Of a stretch of 64,000 nt of DNA, positions 10,638-22,920 are shown one piece after another. Made by a program: the position numbers and the translations under genes. The notes beneath the pieces were generated by a model that did not search any database, was not told the DNA's origin, and saw nothing but the letters and a program-made list of their open reading frames with translations. Source of the DNA: Zygnema cylindricum (taxonomy: Eukaryota > Streptophyta > Zygnematophyceae > Zygnematales > Zygnemataceae). Within the stretch, counting starts at the first letter, position 1, and the number at the start of each line of letters is the position of its first letter. The DNA lies in the NCBI GenBank assembly GCA_037447655.1, contig JBBHKE010001261.1:20295-84294 (forward strand). Direction: 5' to 3'.

Positions 10638-11501
10638 CTAGTCAACTTTTCTTTCAACTCCAACCAAAAACATTTCCTTTTTTTTTTTTCCTTTCTCCTC
10701 ATAAAACTTTGATTGAATACCCTCGTTTTTAAAGAAGTGTATTAGATGAGCCGAAATAAATATTGCATCTTGTTGATCATACATGCCACTTTTCATAAAT
10801 CCGAGCTTTTGGAGCAAGGATTTTATTAACCTCATCCCTTTTTCATCCGAGCAAAAACCAATTTTCCGCTTGCAATTCAAAAAGCCAGCCCCATCCCCAA
10901 CTTGCAACACATACCCAGATGTGAACCCTTTTACAGGCACACCTTCATAAATGGCATCACTCCCTTTAGTGATGTCAAATCCATTAACCCCTAAATTTAT
11001 CCCTAAATCAAAAGTCCCCACTAAGTTCCTCATAAAATCTACATCTACTGTACTCATATATTTGTCCAAGATAATTACCCCATTTTCTAAACTTCCCTCA
11101 CTCTCTCCCATGGAATTCTTTCCACTATCACTTTCTATTTTGATTCCCAATAAATATTTCTCCTCCTCTAAACTTTTCATTAAATATTCCTCCTCTCCCC
11201 TATCGTTTAAAACCCCCTCTAGATTTACTTCTCCCCTTTCCTCGGAATCCGTTGAAGTCTCCCTTTCCGACCAGTTTTCTCTTTCCAAAATATCTATAAA
11301 ATTATCCTCAATATTTTTATTTTTCCCTTTTTCAATTAAGGATCTTAGATCTGTCTTTCTCATTTCTAAGTCATACTTTCTACACCCCTTGACATCCTCA
11401 TCATGTCTAACTCTCTCAAATACCTCCCTTCCCTTTACTTCCCTTATACCACCAAAAGCACACTGTTGCTTTCGTGGAATCTTTGTGTTGTCATGCCGCA
11501 T
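10638..11501 (-). pseudogene. Copia L pol remnant with internal deletions
   Basis: One 287-codon frame joins pieces that lie far apart in an intact copia polyprotein. IPRKQQCAFGGIR precedes the protease, DEDVKGCRKYDLE follows the integrase, LEEEKYLLGIKIESD is the end of reverse transcriptase, and FTSGYVLQVGDGAGF belongs to RNase H. The protease core, integrase and the catalytic part of reverse transcriptase are absent. The frame stayed open although it is not a functional enzyme. This may be a non-autonomous derivative, or deletion may simply have been frame-neutral by chance. Confidence 0.75.
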
Positions 11502-13140
11502 CTCGTCGGCTATTTTAGTTGTTTATATTTGGGTGTTAGGACGGGCAGCCGCTACACTAATTTGTATTTGGGTATTATTTGGGTTTCGCAAGACCGTACG
11601 ACGTGTACCGTACGACCTACATTTTCCGTGATTTCCGGGATGGCGATTTGGATCGTACCCGCGGTCCTACCGTACGACGTATAATTTCCGCGATTTCCGT
11701 CGACGGCGGATTTGACTATTTCGCGTCGACCGTACGACTTACGGCGACCGAAATTCCCGGGGCCACAAATTGGACCGTACTTGCGGTCCTGCCGTACTTA
11801 TTTATTTTTTCTGGATTTCTTGCCGACGACACATTTTCGAATTGCGTCAAGACAAACAAACTTACCGTACTATATATATTTTGCGCGATTCTCGCCGACG
11901 GTAGCTTCGATCATTTCACGTCGACCGTACGACTTATATTTTCCGGAATTCGCGCGACGACAAAGTGGCCCGTATCTGCGGTCCTACCGTACAAGCTTTC
12001 ATTTCCTTGAATCCCGGCCGACAGCAAAACTTAATCATTTTGCGTGGAGTAGCATCTCGACCGTCGACACAAAGTATGCGATTTTTGTAATATCACATCT
12101 GGACCGTCGACGCAAGTGACAGACAAATCGACTGTCAATTCTGACGAAGCGACGTCATTGGACTATTTAAAGTCGTGAACCATTTGGAGGTTCACGCATT
12201 CACATGTAGATAGGAAGGGTTTTAATCCGTAGGTTATAGATTCTGTAACGTAGGGCATAGGATTTCGGCTTCCTATTGGCTGAATCCAAACTAGACGCAA
12301 ATATTTACATAGCACGCTGTACTCTGATTGGCTTGTTTTTGCTAGGCGTAGTTTTGGTTACTTAGTTCATTTCGCATCATTTCTTGCACACAATTTTCAA
12401 GTGCAGGAATTATTCATTTGATTTATTTTCAGTATTGAGGATTCTCTGCAGCCATCTATTCATTTGTAAAATTGTCCGGACAGCTTAGAGGCGATTTTCT
12501 GCCTTTGCGTGAAGTGTCTAGTTTTCTATTACATTATCAATATCTTGTAAAGCCTTACAAATTAATCTATACGGCTTCGGCCAAAACCTACACGGTTTCC
12601 CTTCACTTTTCTCGTCCTTTTGAGTGGATTTCGGCCGTGTTCTCACTACACAAACCTCTTTTCCCGGCTGTGGCTGAGCTTTTATTAGTGTGGAAGTTGC
12701 ATGTTGGGATTATTGATTTGTTTTTTTTATTTCTTGAGATTGTGTATTTATTTCTATTTGGCTTATGCGCATCTTTTGAGTTTGGCTATCTCAAACTTCA
12801 TAAGTGTCGTGCATATTGTCATTTTCGATTTTTATTTATCTTTCTCGGTTGTTTATGCTTTGATTTATTTTATTTAAGTATAAATTCAGATTATCCTTGA
12901 TAAGATAACTCCTGCAAGGAATATAAATAGACCGTGGGGCCTAGTGGTCATCCATGGGCTTAGTGGGGGATAAACCGACCTAACCATAACCAGCTAAGTC
13001 GTTGACCTTTCTTTTTCTTCCACCTTGCCTGTTGTTGTATTTACCCATTTTTACTTTTATGATTTATTTCATTTCCGATATCTCGCTATCATTTGAGTTT
13101 AAGTTGAGCAGAGTTGATGATATTGCATGCATCTTCATGT
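11502..13140. mobile_element. Unclassified insertion in copia L with 195-bp tandem repeats
   Basis: Sequence between the protease remnant and the zinc-knuckle part of copia L gag that has no counterpart in the other copia copies. From 11540 to about 12060 it is relatively GC-rich, and about two and a half copies of a roughly 195-bp unit are visible. Recurring blocks are GCGGTCCTACCGTAC (near 11661, 11785 and 11978) and GTCGACCGTACGACTTA (near 11727 and 11921). Later parts contain TATA-like and CT-rich stretches and a 142-codon frame (12472-12900) with no recognisable domain. I could not define termini or a target duplication; a solo LTR of another family is the simplest guess. Confidence 0.45.
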
Positions 13141-14316
13141 TATTTGACACATGCACGACAGTGTGCTTTTCTCTCTTCTCCATTCTACCGATGCGGAGAA
13201 GCTCCAAAATATCTTCATCCTCTTTCTCCTCTCCCCCTTCTTCCTCCTCATTCACATTCCAACTTCTAAGTTCTTCCAAATAAGGGCATTCCTCCATATA
13301 GTGACCCGGTTCCCTACAAAATAAGCAAAGCAAACCCCTCCTTTCGAAGCTCCTCCTTCTTTTCCTTTCCGTCTCTTTCCACCAAAGTTACGATAGGGTT
13401 TACCTTTGTTTTTTTTCTTGTCATTACGCTACCGCCAGTCACCATTATTTCTCTCATCACGCTACCGCCTGTCACCACCATTTTTATATCACGCTTTCGC
13501 CAATCACCACCAGCTCTCGATGCATTCACCATGTCACTTCCCTACGAAGCTCCAAAATGCTTTCCCTCACAAGAATCATCCCAATGGTAATGCTCCAAGT
13601 CGATGAGGAGCCATCTTTTTCCTGCATACGGTTAATTATGTTTTCGTACTCATTTGGGAGTTTCATTATTAGTGTGTTAATCTTTCTCTCCTCAAATTCT
13701 ACATACCCTACACTAGCAAGCTCAACATACAACGCAACAATATCATTTCAAAACTCTATCATGCTACCATTTTTATAAACATAGGCCTTTATTTCATGTT
13801 TTACTTATTGCTGCCTATATATAGTCTCACTCTTATAAATCTGAATTAGTGTTTCCCATATCTTTGCGGACTTGGTTAAGTTTATAAGAGTGATAGCTAT
13901 GGACTTAGACACGTTTCTAAGTATGAGATGTTTTGCTATAATGTTTTTGTATTCCCATATTTTTATGTCATTTTCTTCAGTTTTTGGTTCAGTTATAACC
14001 CCTACAAGTGAAGTTGTAGCCGAGAGCCTAGCTCCCCTCACCATAGGTGTTCCTTTTCCCTTTTCTATTTTTTCCCTCTTCCATGGCAATGATTTTCTCT
14101 TCACCTTCTATTACATCTGATCCCCGGTTGGTTTTCTGGAAAGCCCCAGATGAATCTCCATAGTGAGTTCCACCAAAGCCGGGTGGCCGACATCTCACTT
14201 GTCTCGAAACAATTCCCCACAAGTGTTTTTCGAAAAGCAATCCCTCCATTGTAAATTCCAAATAAGTTAAGTCTGTTCCATCAAACATAGGCACCCTAGA
14301 TGGTGGGCCCATAACC
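13064..14316 (-). pseudogene. Copia L gag remnant
   Basis: In element orientation it begins MGPPSRVPMFDG, the conserved Gag start of every copia copy here. It continues through weakly conserved capsid sequence to a zinc knuckle, CLFCREPGHYMEEC (C-x2-C-x4-H-x4-C), at about 13330-13280, followed by an acidic E/D stretch. The start codon inside the LTR is changed (CTG in place of ATG in the 5' LTR), and several frameshifts split the frame. Not functional. Confidence 0.75.
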
Positions 14317-14649
14317 TAAAATTCTATAGGCTCCAGATCCAAAGAGCTTATCTAGATAGTGTTGACTCCAAGTTTATACAAACCCGAATGATTGACACCC
14401 TGACAGTTAGAACTCCAATACAGATTCACACTTGTGAAAACAAGACCTTCTGTGTGCTCAGTTCCACCACAGAATGCAGTTGACTATCTAAGGGCAACCA
14501 TGGAGTTTCTTTTTTCTCTCAGTGACTACGACAAGTTTATAGAGATAGAAGTATTTCCAAGCACCAAGGAAAAACTTTGAAAAACCTTTTAATACTATCA
14601 GTCAGACATATAGAAAAATACAGACCTAGAAAATACATAAATTTCAACA
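14317..14649 (-). repeat. Copia L 5' LTR, internally deleted
   Basis: 333 bp. It retains both outer ends of the 1273-bp partner (TCTAGATAGTGTTGACTCC near the gag side, CAGACCTAGAAAATACATAA near the U3 end), but about 900 bp of the middle, including the tRNA-like module, is missing. Confidence 0.75.
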
Positions 14650-14654
14650 GGATG

Positions 14655-16330
14655 GTAGGTGTCTTTGGTCACGGGTGTTTTCTCTCCCCCCCCCCTTCTC
14701 CTTTGAGCCGTTCCTGTTGTTTCCTAGTCTTTTCGGCTCTTTCTTTCTCCCACTCTTTTTGCTTGAGTGCGAGTTTTGGTTTGAGTTTCCGGGGGCAGAT
14801 TTTCCACCCGTGGCGTGTTTGCTGGCAATTCAGGCAATTAAACAAAATCATCCTGTCATCAGCCCCCATGGCTCGTTCTGATCCGCTATCAGCCACCTGT
14901 TTAACTTTAAGCTTCCGCAAAGCTTGAAGTTCTTCTTGTTCTTGGTTGCTTAAAGAAGTTTCTCCGACAAATATGGTGAAGTTTGCTCTAGCCTTGCCGG
15001 TGACAACCTTTTCCCGAGCCTCGTTGTGGACGAAATGGTCGTACAATTTTATGGCCACCGGGGAGATTTCCTTAACCAAGGGATTAATGTCTTAGATTGC
15101 CTTCCCTACAATCGAATTATCTAGAGAAGGTTGCCCCGTAGGTTCGAACGAATTTCAGACAGCGATGAAATATTTGGTTGCCATTGCAGGAAGGTCAATA
15201 GTTGACAGTTTTGTCTCCTATAAGAGGCTGGAGAGCCTTTTTAAAAGTGTTTGCGGGGTCTCATTTTTCAAACATCGGAATTCCGTGAACTTTTTAATGG
15301 TGGACTTGTTCCTCTCGGTGTAGAGGAGTCTCCATCTGTTAAGCAGAGTAGTAAAAGGGTAAGGAATTGCGACCTTGCGAGTTGCAGCCTGGGCTGCCTG
15401 AATGGCTTGCAGATGATTGACATAGGCGGTTCCCTGTGCTTGTAGTTTCATGTCTGCTGTAAAGGTGTGCTTGTAGTTTCATGTCTGGTGTAAAGGTGGA
15501 AGACACAGGGGTCTCCCCTGCCGCAGCCAAGTCAGCCTCCGCTTGTAAAATCGCCGCATCGAGAGCTGGATCCGAGATCTTGATGCTATGAGCCATCAAG
15601 AGTGGCTGTCCCTCCTTGTAGTCTGCCAACGCCCTTCCAAAAAGGTAGTTGACCATCATAGGAAAAAAGGAGGTTTCATAATCATCTGGAATGGCCCCTC
15701 CCCTGTATTTGTTGATTTCAGATTGTGTGAAAGATTTCTACAGCAACTCAAAATCAGAAAAGGCGATCCCCGAGCTATCTCTGGTGAAGATCTTGACGTC
15801 CCCCATTTCCTTTTCCTCCTCTGCAAGGTTGGTGCACTCTGGAGAGGCTGGTTTGGTGGGGCTGATAAACTAAGCCGGTGAAATTGCTCTGGGATCTGCC
15901 CCTTCTAGATTTAAACCTGTTTCTCCTCTGGGTGAAACAGATGGGACCCCCCCCCCCCCCCACTGAGGATGGTCTTGCTGTCAAAGGAGGTGTAGAATCT
16001 CTTACTCCTCTATATCCAGGAGAGTATGGTTCCTCTCTTAGAACTGTCTCCAACGATAGGATATGGAGACGAGGTCTGTTCAGAGGTGTTGGTGGAATGG
16101 ACGGTGGCAGAGACGGGGATAGAGACTACTGGGGCCCGGTTGGATAAGGCGTGTGTCTCTGTGTTCGCCTTTTTGGATGTCTCGAGAGGTGGAGTTCTGG
16201 AGCTGGTGGAAAGAGAACGCTTCTGAGGAGGGGAGTAGGCGGGAAAGTCGTATTTGTAGGGTAACTCAGGTGGGTTAGGTGACCCACGGACTGCTGCAGC
16301 AAGAGAATAAGAGGGCGAAGGAGAGGAGGA
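14655..16330 (-). pseudogene. Ty3/gypsy Gag central part (capsid and zinc knuckle)
   Basis: The minus-strand frames include a Retrotrans_gag-like block at 15451-15218 (RWRLLYTERNKSTIKKFTEF ... NETPQTLLKRLSSL), where a helix is followed by the usual GETP-like turn. Downstream, in the frame 14669-15079, is a zinc knuckle CLNCQQTRHGWKIC (C-x2-C-x4-H-x4-C), followed by a Lys/Glu-rich tail. Gag would package the element RNA. Several stops and a poly-C slip at about 15951-15961 break the frame. It is bounded by the target duplications of copia L on the left and copia B on the right, so it continues at 22648. Confidence 0.7.
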
Positions 16331-17315
16331 TGTTGAAAATAAGTATTTTCTAGGTCTAAATTAGATAAAAAATGAAGAGAGCACAAGCAGTCTCTCTCCA
16401 CCTCTCTCTCCATCCCCTATACTTGTTGTAGTCAATGAAGGAGAGAGAGAGAGAGAGTAGTGGAGCCATGGCTGCCTCAGCTCAACTTGTGCAGGACTAA
16501 AGAGTGACCTTAGTCACTCTCAACAAAAGGTTCGTCCGGCATGACTCGAACCCCCGACCGGCAGAGGATGGCGTAGCCGTCAGCTCTAACCGGTCTATCG
16601 TAGAAGTTTGCTAGAGTATATAAGGTTTGATAAATACTTAAATAGTGTTACGGTAGTTAAATACAGACATAAGTACATGGAGCGGATTAAATACAGTACG
16701 AATATGATTCCGCACGAAATATGATTCCGCACGAAACAAATGAATCAGACATTTATTTTGAGGGTTGAGATCAAATACGAAATTCTATCCTACGACGCAC
16801 GTCATCGCCGCGATCCCGGAATGGTCACTTTGGCATTTAGTGACGTGGCATGAACTAGCGCCACGTGGAGACATAACATTCGGTCGCGGGAATTCCGACG
16901 AACGTACGGACGAGTGAAAAGTGGACACGCGTCCACTTAATATCCTTGTCGTACATAGGCCATACAAAAGGTATACAGGCAGTAGTACTTTTTGGTACAG
17001 TACAGTATTGTGATTGGTATGTACTTCAGTAGATAGGAGTTATTAGAGGGAATCAGGATTTTGGTAGGCAATCACCTCTCTCTTTGAGAGTTTGTACAAA
17101 TTGGCATTTTTATTGCCTCAGAACTTATTGCCTGGTTGGGCGTTTTTACAGATTCTTTTTCCTACGGACTTAGGGGAGCCCAAGCTGCACAAGGGTGCAG
17201 TCAAGGTGTTTGCTTGTGTGATTGGGTAGCAGTGGTTGCTATTGAAAGTTGGTTAGTTAGTAACTATCTAGAGGCTTCTTAAATTCTGTAGTCCAATGGA
17301 GGACACAAAATTGCA
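16331..17315 (+). repeat. Copia B 5' LTR
   Basis: 985 bp, TG at the start and CA at the end. It contains a GA-rich run (16438-16457) and an antisense tRNA-like module at about 16530-16610. On the minus strand that module has GGTTAGAGC (D-arm-like) and GGGGGTTCGAGTC (T-arm/B-box-like) about 35 nt apart. Confidence 0.8.
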
Positions 17316-20300
17316 GGTTATGGGCCCACCCTCTAGGGTGCCCATCTTCAATGGATCGGGGTTTATCTATTGGGAAGCCATGATGAGAGGGGCTTTGTGT
17401 GAAAAACGATACTGGAGTATTGTTAGTGGACAAGTGAAACTTCCACCTCAAGGAACACCACCGGGATTTGGTGGAATAAGGTTTTTTGTACCAACAACAG
17501 ATGCAGCAAAGGAGGCAGATGATGGGGACAACAATGTGTCTGAAAAGGGGAAAGAAAAGGAGACACCTCTTACTCCTATTGCTCCTATTCCCACGACACC
17601 CGGAGCGGCGATCGTGAAGACCGTGGAGACCGACACTTAAATGTGGGAAGACACCAACATGGCTGCCAAGAACTTCATTCTCAGACACCTCACACATGCT
17701 TTGGCAACTCCTCGCCTTCATGTTTACAAGGCCGAGGAGTTGTGGGTGAGTTTGATAGAGATCTATAGAGCATGTACAATTCAAGAGCTTTAGTTGGCAG
17801 AACAAAAGTTGGGAAATTATACTTACAAAGGGGGAAAGATGTTAGACTACTACAATGATCTTTCTTGTTTGTATATAGAGTGGAGAGTGCCGGGTAGACA
17901 GATACAATGAAGATGAAGGTTAACACTCTCATCATGAAAATACCCGCCGAGTATAAGAATATAGTGTTCAAAGTACAAGAAATAACTGATAGTTCATAGA
18001 AGTGGAATACAGTGGTCCGCATGATAGTTGTGTAAGAGAACACGATTGAAATCAGGATAGGAGGAAAGAGCATTCAAGCTCTAACCGCCGAAGGGGACAA
18101 GTAGAAACCGGACCCGCAAAAACCATACAAAGGAGAAAGAGTTCAGCCGAGAATACCGAGGCCCCCAAATAGCCTATGTCATTTTTGCAAAAAGTCGAAC
18201 ACTTTATCACGGATTGTGTCAAGCTATCGGAGCTGAGGCTCCAAGAGAACTATGGAGAAGGTTCTTCCGGAGGGAAGAAAAAGACACTTTTGATCACAAA
18301 GGTGACAGAGAGATCGAGGACGAGTCCTCTGAGGAGGATGGGGAACTTCTTCTTAACGAGAGTCTAGAGGAGAAGGAGATCCCTTAGAGACAAATGTGTG
18401 CCCTTGGAGCAATTCGGGAAGCTCCAGAGGAAAGATGGATCATCAACTTAGGTGCATCCATGGATATGTGTCGTGACAAGGACCTCTTCACTAAGCTAAG
18501 GAAAATCCCTACTATAGAAATAGAGTATGGGGATGGGAGAGTGGTTACTACAGATCTAGTGGGATCAGTAGATCTGAAAGTCTTAGTAGAGGATAAGACT
18601 TCTAAACTCACTTTCTCAGATGTGCTCTATATTCCTGAGCTGAGTAAAAATCTTGTCTCTACATCTGTGTTAAATGACAAAGAGTTTGATATCTTCACTA
18701 GAAAAGGAGTCTTTACAGCTAAGCATGGGGATGAAGTTTACTTCACTGTAGATAAGGGAAGCCAAGGAACATTTAGGCTTAACCTGAGTAATGAAAAGAA
18801 GAATGCTTACTATGTTAGTGTACCAAAATTGATGATTTGGCATAAGCGATTGGGGCATGTGAATTTTGATAGGTTGAGGGAAATCAAAAAAACTTGGTGA
18901 AGTAGAAGGCATTCAGTTCACTTATAATGAAATGGTGAATGATTCTAGTGGTTGTGCCCAAGGTAAAGCTCACAAACTTCCTTTCCCTAAAGCCGCCACA
19001 TATAGGGGAGAAAAGGTACTAGATTTGATCCACACAGATATCTGGGGACCAGCAAGGGTACCATCACTAGGAGGGAAGAGGTATATGTTGACAATTACTA
19101 ATGACTAGGCCAGATATTCTAGAGTCTACTTCCTAAGATCCAAGTCTGAAACACCAACTTACTTCAAAGAATATAAAGCCTAGAGTGAGAAGTTGCATGG
19201 AACCCCCAATAAAAGAATAAGGAGTGATAACGGGGGAGAATATAACTCTTACCAGTTTGAGGAATACTTGAGAGATGAGGGAGTTTAGCACCAAAAAGTT
19301 GTACCACATAATCCACATCAAAATGTAGCTGAGAGGTTAAACCGAACACGAAGAGATAGTGTAAGCAATATGTTGGATGACAAGAAAATATGAAAGAGAT
19401 TTTGGGCAGAAGCCATGAACTGTGCCAACTATATTAAGAATAGAGTCCTTACCTCAGCAGTCAAAGGTATGACACCTTATGAGAGATGGGTTGGAAAGAA
19501 ATCGGATATCTCTCACCTTAAAGTATTTGGTAGCCAAGTTTACATACTAGATACGGATAATAAAAACTGCAAACTTGATGCTAAGGGAAAACCCTGATAT
19601 TTTGTAGGATATGATGAGGATGTCAAGGGACATAGAGTATATGTCTTAGCAAAGCAAGATATCTTTTTGCTCAAACACCTAGTTGTCATCGATGAAGGAA
19701 AGTCAATTGACCCCTTCAAATATACCAAAAAGATAAGAATCAGGTTTGAGTCCGAAAGTGAACTCTGTTTTTCTAGAAAAGGACATGAGTGAGACAGTGA
19801 TTGCAGATTCAGCGGAGATTTAAGAAAAAGGAAAGTTACCGGATACCTCACATATTCCTATGGACTTGGAGGAGACAGAAGTGGAGAAACCGGACCCAAC
19901 TTCCGTGGTTAAAGGAGACGATAAAACAGTAAGGAGAAACCGAAAAATTCCCTCTATTCCAACCTCAGAGTTTGATGGAGGAAGAAGGAGCAGCAAAAGG
20001 ATACAAGAGAAACAAGTTGCTCGTAAGGTAACAAAGCTATCTCATCCTGAAGAGCCTCAGTCATACTTAGAGGCAGTGAACAGCGCAAAAAAAGACAGAT
20101 GGATTAGAGCCATAAATGATGAGATGGCTTCCATCATGGAAGCAAATACTTGGGAGCTAGCAGATTGTCTTCCAGACAGAAAAACTATTGGCTGTAAATG
20201 GGTATTTAAACAAAAACTGAACCTAGATAATACCATTGAAAGATATAAGGCTCGTTTGGTAGCAAATGGGTTCACCCAAAAGGAGGGGATTGACTATGAG

Positions 20301-21642
20301 GAGACGTTTGCTCCAGTTGTTCGGTTCCCATCAGTAAGGATTCTCCTTAGTCTGGCAGCAGCGGATGACATGGAAATACATCAAATGGACATTAAGACCG
20401 CTTTCCTCAATGGTGAGTTAGTGGAAGAAATCTTCATGCGGCAACCGGAAGGGTTTGTGGAGAATGAGGAAGAGAGCAAAGTTTGTAGGCTGATAAAGTC
20501 ATTATATGGACTTAAGCAGGCTCCCCGACAGTGGAATAAGAAACTAGATGAGTTTCTTACTAGTCTAGGATATATTCGGGTCAGCTCTGACCATTCTATC
20601 TATATGTTTGAAGATGAGGATGGTGTGATTTTTATTGCAATTTATGTGGATGATCTGCTGGTGTTAAGTAAATCTTTGGAAAAGATCAATAAGTTAAAGA
20701 AATATCTTAGAAGCAAATTTGACATGAAGGATTTAGGGGAGGCAAGATATATATTTGGGGATCCAAACGGAAAGAGATAGGGGGAAAAAGATCGTTAGAC
20801 TCACTCACAAAGAAGCAATAGGAAATATGCTTGAGAAATTCTAGATGGAGAGAGCAAACAGTTGTACCACTCCCATGGACTTGAAAAAAGTAAGTGATGG
20901 GAGTGTAGAAGGAGTGATAATCTTAGATGATCAGATGAGTCCAGAGGAGAGAGAGTTAATAAAGTCTATTTCTTACAAACAGGTCGTAGGAAGATTGATA
21001 AACTTTATGAACTATATATGACCGAACATAGCGGCAGCAGTACAATTCCTCAGTAGGAGTCTTAATGATCCTAGAAAGAGGGATAGGGAGGTTGCCAAGA
21101 GAATCATGAGATATCGGGTAGAAACCAGAGAGTTGTGGATGCATTTGGGAAGAGAGCACACTGATATCACCACTTGGAGTGATGCGAGTAATGGGGATGC
21201 ACATATAAGAAGATGCACTTCTGGATATGTTCTGTATGTGGGTGAAGGTGATTGCTGTTGGAACAATAAGCAACAAAAGGTGGTTGCTCAGTCTACTATG
21301 GAGGCTGAGTATATGGCCTCTTGTTCTGTTGTAAAAGAATTTATGTGGGTCAAGTCATTATTGTAACAACTGGGGTATATGAAGGAGGGAGTGTATGAAG
21401 TCTTTTGCAATAATCAAGCTGCAATTGCAATTGCAGCCAATCCAAAACATCATTTCAAAGCTAAACATATGGACATAAGATTGAGCTTCGTGAGAGAAAA
21501 AGTTGAAAATATAATTTTAAATCTTGTGTATAGACTTGATGAAGAAATGGTGGCTGACATGATGACCTAACCTGTGCCCTCTCCTAAACTAAATATTGTA
21601 CGGAAAAATGCGGGTTGAAAGAAAAATTAAAACTAGACTAGA
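17296..21642 (+). pseudogene. Copia B gag-pol, multiple stops
   Basis: Recognisable in order: Gag start (QVMGPPSRVPIFNGSGF), a degraded zinc knuckle near 18180 (CHFCKKS...), protease (near 18430, WIINLGASMDMC; the catalytic DSGA is changed to NLGA), integrase HHCC (HKRLGHVNF near 18840) and SDNGGEY (near 19230). The reverse transcriptase is largely open at 19860-20780, with YVDDLLVL at about 20644-20667, and RNase H (WSDASNGD, STMEAEYMA) follows near 21180-21320. Many stops replace Trp, Gln or Arg codons, for example in the TDDW motif near 19107 and the KAWSEK motif near 19183. Dead element. Confidence 0.9.
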
Positions 21643-21654
21643 AAATAAGGGGAA

Positions 21655-22647
21655 TGTTGAAAATAGGTATTTTCTAGGTCTAAATTAGATAAAAAGTGAA
21701 GAGAGCGCAAGCAGTTTGTCTCCACCTCTCTCTCTCCATCCCCTATACTTGTTGTAATCACTAAAGGAGAAAGAGAGAGAGAGTAGTGAAGCCATGGCTG
21801 CCTCAGCTCCACTTGCGCAGGACTAAAGAGTGACCTATGTCACTCTCAACAAAAGGTTGAGTCCGGCAGAACTCGAACCCCCGACCGGCAGAGGATGGCG
21901 TAGACGTTAGCTCTAACTGGTCTCTCGTAGAAGTTCGCTAGAGTATATATGGTTTGATAAATACTTAAACAGTGTTACGGTAGTTATTCGGATTAACGGA
22001 AATACAGACATAAGTACATGGAGCGGATTAAATACAGTACGAATATGATTCCGCACGAAACAAATGAATCAAACATTTGTTTAGACGATTAAGATCAAAT
22101 ACGAAATTCTATCTACGGTGCACGTCATCGCCAAGATCCCAAAATGGTCACTTTGGCATTTAGTGACGTGGCATGACCTGGCGCCATGTGGAAAGATAAC
22201 ATTCGGTCGCGAGAATTCCGAGGAACGTACGGACAAGTAAAAAGTGGACACGCGGTCGCTTAATAGCCTTGTCCTACATAGACTGTACAAAAGGTACACC
22301 GGCAGTAGTAATTTTTGGTACAGTACAGTATTCTAATTGGTCCGTACTTCAGTAGATAGGAGTTATCAGAGGGAATCAGGACTTGGTAAATTTTGGTAGG
22401 CAGTCACCTCTCTCTTTGTGAGTTTGTACAAATTGGCATTTTTATTGCCTCATAACTTATTGCCTTGTTGGGCGTTTTCAGAGATTCTTTTTCCTACAGA
22501 CTCAGGGGAGTCCAAGCTGCACAAAGGTGCAATTAGATTGTCTGTTTATGTGCTTGGATAGTAGTGGTTGCCATTGATAGTGGGTTAGTTAATAATTATC
22601 TAGATGCTTCCAGAATTCTGTAGTCCAATGGAATACACAGAATTGCA
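21655..22647 (+). repeat. Copia B 3' LTR
   Basis: 993 bp, preceded by the polypurine tract AAAATAAGGGGAA (21641-21653). Several percent divergent from the 5' copy with small indels, so this is an older insertion than A, C or D. Antisense tRNA-like module at about 21855-21940. Confidence 0.8.
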
Positions 22648-22920
22648 GAGGCGTGAGGTGATGATGGTGGAGATTGTCAAGCAAGAGAAGCGAGAGGAGT
22701 GGATGGCCTCAAGGGAATGTGAATCCTTTTATCAAGTAGTAATACCACCAAGGCTTCCACTGCTAAAGCGTCCTCCACCGAAATTACAATTTACGCTCCA
22801 CGAGAAGAAGCATCAATGTCAAGAAGTATAGCTGCACCCAAACCCTTCTCATTAGGTCTTCTGGTTTCACCCCCTTCCCGATGAAAAGGGGTATCCAGGT
22901 TTGTCTCCGAGGGAGGCATC
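22648..22920 (-). pseudogene. Ty3/gypsy gag fragment between copia B and A
   Basis: A 273-bp strip of gypsy sequence isolated between two copia insertions. It begins with the copia B duplication (GAGGC) and ends with the copia A duplication GCATC (22916-22920). No domain can be named. By position it joins the gag segments at 14655-16330 and 29375-30752. Confidence 0.6.

Larger units (their letters stand above)
9352..14649 (-). mobile_element. Ty1/copia element L, heavily deleted
   Basis: 3' LTR 9352-10624 and 5' LTR 14317-14649 share both outer ends. These are the gag-start end (GAAATTCTATGG on the plus strand in the left copy) and the U3 end, including AGTGACTACGACAAGTTTAT and a terminal TTTCAACA-like sequence. 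The flanks are GGACG (9347-9351) and GGATG (14650-14654), a 5-bp duplication with one change. The interior retains the start of gag, a zinc knuckle, fragments of protease, reverse transcriptase and RNase H, and a foreign insert of about 1.6 kb. The copy cannot encode its own enzymes. It is inserted in gag of the gypsy element. Confidence 0.8.
16331..22647 (+). mobile_element. Ty1/copia element B, decayed
   Basis: 5' LTR 16331-17315 and 3' LTR 21655-22647 start TGTTGAAAAT and end with the gag-start 20-mer (ATGGAGGACACAAAATTGCA in the 5' copy). Flanks are GAGGA (16326-16330) and GAGGC (22648-22652), a 5-bp duplication with one difference. All copia domains are present in order but broken by many stops. 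It belongs to the same family as element C rather than A/D, and is inserted in gag of the gypsy element. Confidence 0.85.

Noticed and set aside
10951-11631. 226-codon plus-strand frame
   Set aside because: Low-complexity Ser/Leu/Phe-rich and antisense to the copia L pol remnant.
12472-12900. 142-codon hydrophobic frame in the insert of copia L
   Set aside because: T-rich sequence gives Phe/Leu-rich frames by chance. No start context, homology or splice partner seen, so not called a gene.
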